Origin: WRCA01 sp050943575 | GTDB lineage: Bacteria > Pseudomonadota > Alphaproteobacteria > Rs-D84 | Assembly (NCBI GenBank): GCA_050943575.1 | Contig: JBMNPL010000020.1 | Location: 1 to 10,239 of the forward strand | Length of the DNA stretch: 10,239 bases | Direction: 5' to 3' | Shown here: positions 6,559-10,239 of the stretch, in pieces | How positions within the stretch are numbered: the first letter of the stretch is position 1 | Layout: each line of letters starts with the position of its first letter | Notes under the pieces: model-generated | The model's database searches: none | Seen by the model: the letters and a program-made list of their open reading frames with translations, nothing else | What the model was told of the DNA's origin: nothing | Position numbers and translations under genes: made by a program

Positions 6559-9032
6559 TATTTTAATGCTTCGGGAATTAATGATACATCAAAACGAGTG
6601 TTATTTAATTGATCGTCTGTACTTTGGCAAAATTCATTTGCTGTTTTTCCATACGGACAAATTTTATTTTTATCTTTATTACTTTCATCATAATCTGTAT
6701 CAAGATTGTCATCAGGCTGTATTAAAATACTGCGATCACACCAACAATCACCATTATCACAACTACAATTTTCACTATTAGCTGGGAAAGAGCTATCTAT
6801 TAATTTATATTGTCCTGGGATACATTTCAAAGAAGTTCCATTATTACTACGTCTGCCGCCATTTTCCCAACACAGACATGCCCCCCAAGAAGAAGTATCA
6901 ACTTTATTCCAATAATTTAATGGGCACATATTTTCATTTTCTTCTATATTATATTTATCTTTAATAGTACTCACTTGAGGGTTGGTAAAATTAGCTTTAC
7001 AAAACGCCATCTCACCATCGCTTTGATAATAATAATAATTTTCTAATAAATTTAAAAAACGTTTTTGTACAAATTTTCCACCATAGTTTTGACAATTTAT
7101 AGATAAACTATTTACAATTTGATTATAAATTTCAGTTGCTACCCCGACTTTATGCATTTGTCGTTGATTTATATTTCCTAGATACATAGACCCTTCTGTA
7201 TATAATCCGTAATAATTATAATCATTTAAAGTATATTTATCAAACCCACCAAAAATTTTACGTGCAAACTCAGGATTATCAGCAGGATTACATGCATCCA
7301 CTTCTAATAATTTTTTAGCACATGTTGATACAATAGAATTTTCAGTATCACTATACGATTTAAATGTAAACCAATCTAATGCCAGTCCTGGTGAAAATAT
7401 ACCGCTTATTGGATTGTAAAAATTATTATAAGCAACACCGCCAAAATTATCAAAACATTGTTTAACAACTGCACGACAAGCATCTGTTAAATCTTGATCT
7501 TTGCGTATGGCTATATATTGTGCAATAATTCCATTACCATCTGCATCACCAAACATATTATCACATGCTGCGACATACTTGCTACAAGTATCATCTAGGA
7601 GTTCAATAGTTCCTGGTGTTAATGAAGTAGTTCCATTTATTATATTAGACATAGCAGAAGTTATAGAATTACTGCCATTCATATAACATGCAGACACAAA
7701 ATCCATACAACCTGTTTTAATTTCATCAACTTTTTCTCGTTGGGCATAATATATTGCCAGCATTGCTTTATCCAGATAATCTGACCATACTTTATCAGCA
7801 ATTTCTTGGCATTTATCTAGTTCTGGTTTAGCAAATTGTTTAACTTTGGTTTCAAACATATTAACAAAAGAACGGTTGTTTGGGTTTTTAGCCAGTTTTT
7901 GATCCGCCAAAGAGATATTTGCAGAAAAACTTAACAATTCTTGTAATTTATAAAATTCAACAACACCTTCAAGTGGTTTACCTGTTTTAATATCAATGTA
8001 TTTTCCATTATCTAGACATTTATGATAATTTGCACCGCAAACTTCTTCGGATAAAACGGCTTTTTCAACCGCATTTAAACATGCGGTCGCATCCAAAGAA
8101 TTTCTTTCTTGGCGATTTTTAACACGTGCTAAATCTAGCATTGCGCTGGCTTCACGAACACTGGCGGTCATTGATTTTTTTGCTTCATCCAGTTGTTTTT
8201 GTACAGTATTACAATCTTGCTCAATTGCCATTAAATATGCGGTAACAGAACGTTGTAAAGTTGCATCTGTGCAACTATCACGAACAGCTTCGCGACATTT
8301 GTTATAAATAGCAGTATATAAATTTTTTCCATTATATGCAGCGATTTCTTGACCACTATCAATAAATCCAAATCCAGAAGTATCGTCCATTTTTAAACTG
8401 ATAGTATTCAACCCTTCGTAAACACCACCGACATTTGTATTTTGCCCTTTGATAGAATTCATAATTGCCTGTAATATCGCAGCAGACGAAGATTTATCAC
8501 CTGTTAATGCCAGTTCTCCTTCGCTTGCTTGTTTCATAGCGGTTGCTTGTGCGGCTGTCATACCAACAGCATCCAAAGATTCTGTAAAAGTTGTTAATTG
8601 TGCATTTGCATCTTGCATGACACTTTGTGCAGATGTGATACCAAAGATTCTATCTGAACAAGAGCAACGTTGATAGTTTGGATCTTTTATTGTGCAAAAT
8701 TGATCCATGCATGCAAAATAGGCAGATTTACATTGATTGTATGCAGTACCAGTTCTGGTGGTAACGTTTGGAGTTTCTTCGGCGCTACGTGCCACAATAA
8801 CGGGCGTTGCGACACGTGCAGATGTTACAGAACGAGGTTGTAAAACATTTTTATTATTTGTTCGTTTATTGGATATACCAGAACGAGCGGCAACTTTGGC
8901 AACAGCAGAGGTTGCGGCACGCGCGGAATTTTCAGTCATAGGGCGCGCAGAGCGAGCCTCGCGAACATTGGCATGTGTGGTCGCGTTAAAAAATATACAA
9001 GAAATTGTTAAAAATGCGAAAATTTTTCTCAT
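6558..9032 (-). CDS. Large secreted cysteine-rich protein of unknown function
   Basis: I do not recognise this 824-residue protein. Residues 1-21 form a clear Sec signal peptide: basic MRK, a hydrophobic core and a THA cleavage site. Residues 22-93 are a low-complexity Arg/Ala/Ser-rich segment with repeated SAR and ARSA. The mature protein has 32 cysteines, an even number, consistent with disulfides in the periplasm or outside the cell. Five pairs share CX6C spacing: 101/108, 332/339, 442/449, 483/490 and 519/526. There is a CX7C pair at 246/254 and CxC motifs at 123, 719, 756 and 763. Residues 496-501 (DADGNG) resemble a Ca2+-binding loop. The C-terminal 120 residues are densely cysteine-rich with an acidic stretch (about 774-786). 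No second membrane segment or anchor motif is evident. It heads the operon with hemW and the M3 peptidase. The start is set by the signal peptide and by a promoter ending 11 nt upstream; there is no Shine-Dalgarno. Confidence 0.88.
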   Translation of the reverse strand: MRKIFAFLTISCIFFNATTHANVREARSARPMTENSARAATSAVAKVAARSGISNKRTNNKNVLQPRSVTSARVATPVIVARSAEETPNVTTRTGTAYNQCKSAYFACMDQFCTIKDPNYQRCSCSDRIFGITSAQSVMQDANAQLTTFTESLDAVGMTAAQATAMKQASEGELALTGDKSSSAAILQAIMNSIKGQNTNVGGVYEGLNTISLKMDDTSGFGFIDSGQEIAAYNGKNLYTAIYNKCREAVRDSCTDATLQRSVTAYLMAIEQDCNTVQKQLDEAKKSMTASVREASAMLDLARVKNRQERNSLDATACLNAVEKAVLSEEVCGANYHKCLDNGKYIDIKTGKPLEGVVEFYKLQELLSFSANISLADQKLAKNPNNRSFVNMFETKVKQFAKPELDKCQEIADKVWSDYLDKAMLAIYYAQREKVDEIKTGCMDFVSACYMNGSNSITSAMSNIINGTTSLTPGTIELLDDTCSKYVAACDNMFGDADGNGIIAQYIAIRKDQDLTDACRAVVKQCFDNFGGVAYNNFYNPISGIFSPGLALDWFTFKSYSDTENSIVSTCAKKLLEVDACNPADNPEFARKIFGGFDKYTLNDYNYYGLYTEGSMYLGNINQRQMHKVGVATEIYNQIVNSLSINCQNYGGKFVQKRFLNLLENYYYYQSDGEMAFCKANFTNPQVSTIKDKYNIEENENMCPLNYWNKVDTSSWGACLCWENGGRRSNNGTSLKCIPGQYKLIDSSFPANSENCSCDNGDCWCDRSILIQPDDNLDTDYDESNKDKNKICPYGKTANEFCQSTDDQLNNTRFDVSLIPEALK

Positions 9033-9043
9033 TCTTAAATTAG

Positions 9044-9073
9044 ATTGTAGCGAAAATTCATCACCTGCGTCAA
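9044..9073 (-). promoter_or_regulatory. Promoter of the secreted protein-hemW-peptidase operon
   Basis: On the minus strand: TTGACG (9073-9068), an 18-bp spacer, then TACAAT (9049-9044). The -10 ends 11 nt before the ATG at 9032, so the message would have a leader of about 5 nt and no room for a normal Shine-Dalgarno. Confidence 0.6.
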
Positions 9074-9129
9074 TAAATAAAGTCCGAAATAAAACAAAAT
9101 AATCGCAGAATTTTTGTCATAATTTATTG

Positions 9130-9158
9130 TTGCAAAAGGGAAAAACATAAAGTATTAT
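9130..9158 (+). promoter_or_regulatory. Promoter of the tRNA cluster
   Basis: TTGCAA (9130-9135), a 17-bp spacer, then TATTAT (9153-9158), followed by the G/C-containing discriminator TGCGCTT. Initiation near 9165 lies just before the first tRNA. The -35 sequence and spacer length are the same as in the rpsA promoter. A G/C-rich discriminator is typical of stringently controlled stable RNA promoters. Confidence 0.65.
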
Positions 9159-9171
9159 TGCGCTTACTTGT

Positions 9172-9256
9172 GCGGATATGGCGGAATTGGTAGACGCGCT
9201 AGTTTCAGGTACTAGTGGGGCAACCCATGGAAGTTCGAGTCTTCTTATCCGCACCA
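9172..9256 (+). tRNA. tRNA-Leu(CAG)
   Basis: Acceptor stem GCGGATA pairs perfectly with TATCCGC, followed by A73 and an encoded CCA (9254-9256). The anticodon stem CTAGT/ACTAG closes the loop TTCAGGT with anticodon CAG at 9206-9208, reading CUG codons. The long variable arm, TGGG/CCCA closed by a GCAA tetraloop (9216-9227), marks a class II tRNA. The T-stem GGAAG/CTTCT holds loop TTCGAGT. First gene of a three-tRNA cluster. Confidence 0.97.
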
Positions 9257-9282
9257 TAAATATTCGCTATGGCGGCTTTCGG

Positions 9283-9358
9283 GGGGTTGTAGCTCAGTTG
9301 GTAGAGCGCTGCGTTCGCAATGCAGAGGTCGTGAGTTCGAATCTCATCAGCTCCACCA
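9283..9358 (+). tRNA. tRNA-Ala(CGC)
   Basis: A 76-nt class I tRNA. The acceptor stem GGGGTTG/CAGCTCC contains the G3:U70 wobble pair, the alanine identity element. The anticodon stem CTGCG/TGCAG encloses TTCGCAA with anticodon CGC at 9316-9318, reading GCG. The T-arm is GTGAG-TTCGAAT-CTCAT, and CCA is encoded. It lies 26 nt after tRNA-Leu(CAG) with no promoter visible in between, so the two are probably cotranscribed. Confidence 0.97.
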
Positions 9359-9385
9359 AAAAATATGGACTACTTGAAAAAGTGA

Positions 9386-9394
9386 TGCTATAAT
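9386..9394 (+). promoter_or_regulatory. Internal promoter before the second tRNA-Leu
   Basis: TGCTATAAT is a perfect extended -10 (TGnTATAAT). A weak -35, TGGACT (9366-9371), sits 17 bp upstream. Initiation near 9401 would give an independent transcript of the third tRNA. Confidence 0.55.
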
Positions 9395-9418
9395 ATACAA
9401 ATGTCGCACTAAAAGTTC

Positions 9419-9506
9419 GGTCTTGTGGCGGAATTGGTAGACGCTGAGGACTTAAAATCCTTTGGTTATTGCAACCGTGCGGGTTCAAGTCCCGCCAAGA
9501 CCACCA
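9419..9506 (+). tRNA. tRNA-Leu(TAA)
   Basis: An 88-nt class II tRNA. Acceptor GGTCTTG pairs fully with CAAGACC, then A73 and an encoded CCA. The anticodon stem GAGGA/TCCTT encloses CTTAAAA with anticodon TAA at 9453-9455, reading UUA and UUG. The variable arm pairs GGTT with AACC (9464-9476). The T-arm is GCGGG-TTCAAGT-CCCGC. It is the major leucine tRNA expected in an AT-rich genome, where UUA is the favoured leucine codon. Confidence 0.97.
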
Positions 9507-9511
9507 AAATT

Positions 9512-9538
9512 AAAGCCCCAATAACGGGGGCTTTTTTA
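9512..9538 (+). terminator. Intrinsic terminator of the tRNA cluster
   Basis: AAAGCCCC (9512-9519) pairs with GGGGCTTT (9527-9534), and a T run follows (to 9537). It begins 5 nt after the last tRNA. Read on the minus strand, the same hairpin is followed by a weaker T-rich tract (AATTTT). It could therefore also stop transcripts from the beta-barrel gene, whose stop codon is about 25 nt away. Confidence 0.88.
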
Positions 9539-9562
9539 TTTGAAACAAATAGAATAAATTTT

Positions 9563-10239
9563 CTAGAAATTATATTTTGCTTTTATAATTCCTGTATGAT
9601 TTTGAAAATTTTCTCTGAAATTAAAATCATATTCCAGAGATACATTAAATTTATCAAATGATGTTTCTAATGCTAAACCAGATTCTATTCCGAATGGATT
9701 TAAGCTTTCCCCTATAATTTGTGATTTATATCCGTAATAATCTGTATTTATTACATCATCGTCATTGATAATATCATATGTAAAATTCAATTTAGTTTTT
9801 AATGAAATTGTATCAAAGTTATATTTATATTTTATACCAGATACCCAAGTTAGCGAACCATTTCCGTCGGTTGATATTTTTCTATTCATAGAATCTTTAT
9901 AAGAATTTTGGGATATATAAATATATCTTAATCCGATTTCCGGGGTTAAACCATTTGGCATTTCATAGCCTGTTTTCAAAGCAAATCCATAATTATATAC
10001 ATTATGACTACTTTTTATATTTTCGGAAGAAAAATTGTTTATTATTTCTCTGTCATATTTTGCAAATCCAAAATTTAATAATCCTTGGAAATATAATTGG
10101 TCAATTTTATATTTGCTGTAAAAATAAAAGTTGTGTCCATTTGAATCAATAATGTCCTTATAAGCCTTTATATCAGAATTGTTAAGGCTATAACCTATAC
10201 CAAACATCATGTTGTTATTAATATTATTATCTACCCCCA
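9563..10239 (-). CDS. Autotransporter-like outer-membrane beta-barrel protein, C-terminal part (5' end outside window)
   Basis: The frame is open to the window edge. Codons for GVDNNINNN precede the first in-window Met-Met at 10210-10205, and this fits the pattern of an autotransporter barrel strand, so that Met is not the true start. About 224 codons are visible. The sequence alternates polar and hydrophobic or aromatic residues in short strands separated by Asn/Asp-rich turns: MFGIGYSLNNSD, LTPEIGLRYIYIS and FNVSLEYDFNFRE are examples. It ends in KAKYNF, with the C-terminal Phe and aromatic spacing typical of the signal recognised by the Bam machinery. This is what the translocator domain of a type V autotransporter or a related OMP barrel looks like; the passenger, signal peptide and promoter lie beyond the right edge. 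The family is inferred from pattern, not from a unique motif. An OmpA-like or porin-type barrel is less likely but not excluded. Confidence 0.75.
   Translation of the reverse strand, partial: GVDNNINNNMMFGIGYSLNNSDIKAYKDIIDSNGHNFYFYSKYKIDQLYFQGLLNFGFAKYDREIINNFSSENIKSSHNVYNYGFALKTGYEMPNGLTPEIGLRYIYISQNSYKDSMNRKISTDGNGSLTWVSGIKYKYNFDTISLKTKLNFTYDIINDDDVINTDYYGYKSQIIGESLNPFGIESGLALETSFDKFNVSLEYDFNFRENFQNHTGIIKAKYNF

Noticed and set aside
8737..9102. 121-codon plus-strand frame opposite the start of the secreted protein
   Set aside because: Shadow of the Arg/Ala-rich N-terminal region; it covers the operon promoter on the other strand, and the signal peptide on the minus strand is convincing.
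9178..9393. Plus-strand reading frame with a MAELVDALVSG-type start over the first two tRNAs
   Set aside because: It is the translation of tRNA-Leu and tRNA-Ala sequence, a well-known false gene; the tRNA folds explain every base.
9374..9394. TTGAAA plus TATAAT before the second tRNA-Leu as a normal promoter pair
   Set aside because: The spacer is only 9 bp, too short; the extended -10 itself is kept as the promoter element.
9294..9488. Minus-strand frame containing MRFELTTSALRTQRS
   Set aside because: Classic antisense translation of tRNA sequence, often misannotated; no coding support.
9425..9661. Plus-strand reading frame starting MAELVDAEDLKS
   Set aside because: Translation of tRNA-Leu(TAA) and its terminator; not a gene.
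1..10239. CRISPR array, insertion sequence, phage or defence island
   Set aside because: No regularly spaced direct repeats, transposase, integrase, terminal inverted repeats or att-like duplications of tRNA ends were found on either strand.

Overview
The window is AT-rich bacterial chromosome, most likely from a host- or gut-associated alphaproteobacterium with a moderately compact genome. That placement is an inference. It rests on the six-domain S1 protein with its LGDILGAA-type tail, the gene set, and a large exported cysteine-rich protein of a kind I cannot tie to any characterised family. Nothing here is clearly a mobile element, prophage, CRISPR array or defence system.

Layout: a short AT-rich region with promoter elements (1-220) leads into a plus-strand corA-type Mg2+ transporter. 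Its last 28 bases overlap, tail to tail, a minus-strand adenylate-kinase-family gene. Running leftward on the minus strand (transcription from high to low coordinates) are: a large secreted cysteine-rich protein (6558-9032), hemW, an oligopeptidase A (M3 peptidase), rpsA, and the kinase. The first three are joined by TAATG and ATGA overlaps and look like one translationally coupled operon driven by a promoter just upstream of 9032. rpsA has its own good sigma70-type promoter directly after the peptidase stop codon, a G/C-rich leader that can fold as a pseudoknot, and a strong intrinsic terminator right at its stop codon. The kinase beyond that terminator seems to have its own extended -10.

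The right end has a plus-strand tRNA cluster, Leu(CAG)-Ala(CGC)-Leu(TAA), with a promoter before the first tRNA, a second before the third, and an intrinsic terminator. Past it, a minus-strand autotransporter-like beta-barrel C-terminus runs off the window edge, so its start is not visible.

Functionally this is mostly housekeeping: Mg2+ uptake, nucleotide balance, translation (S1 and tRNAs), heme trafficking (HemW) and peptide turnover. The novelty lies in the unrecognised 824-residue secreted protein with repeated CX6C pairs and a Ca2+-loop-like motif, in its coupling to hemW and to a peptidase carrying an added membrane anchor, and in the rpsA leader structure. Several genes here lack a Shine-Dalgarno sequence and have -10 elements almost touching the start codon.
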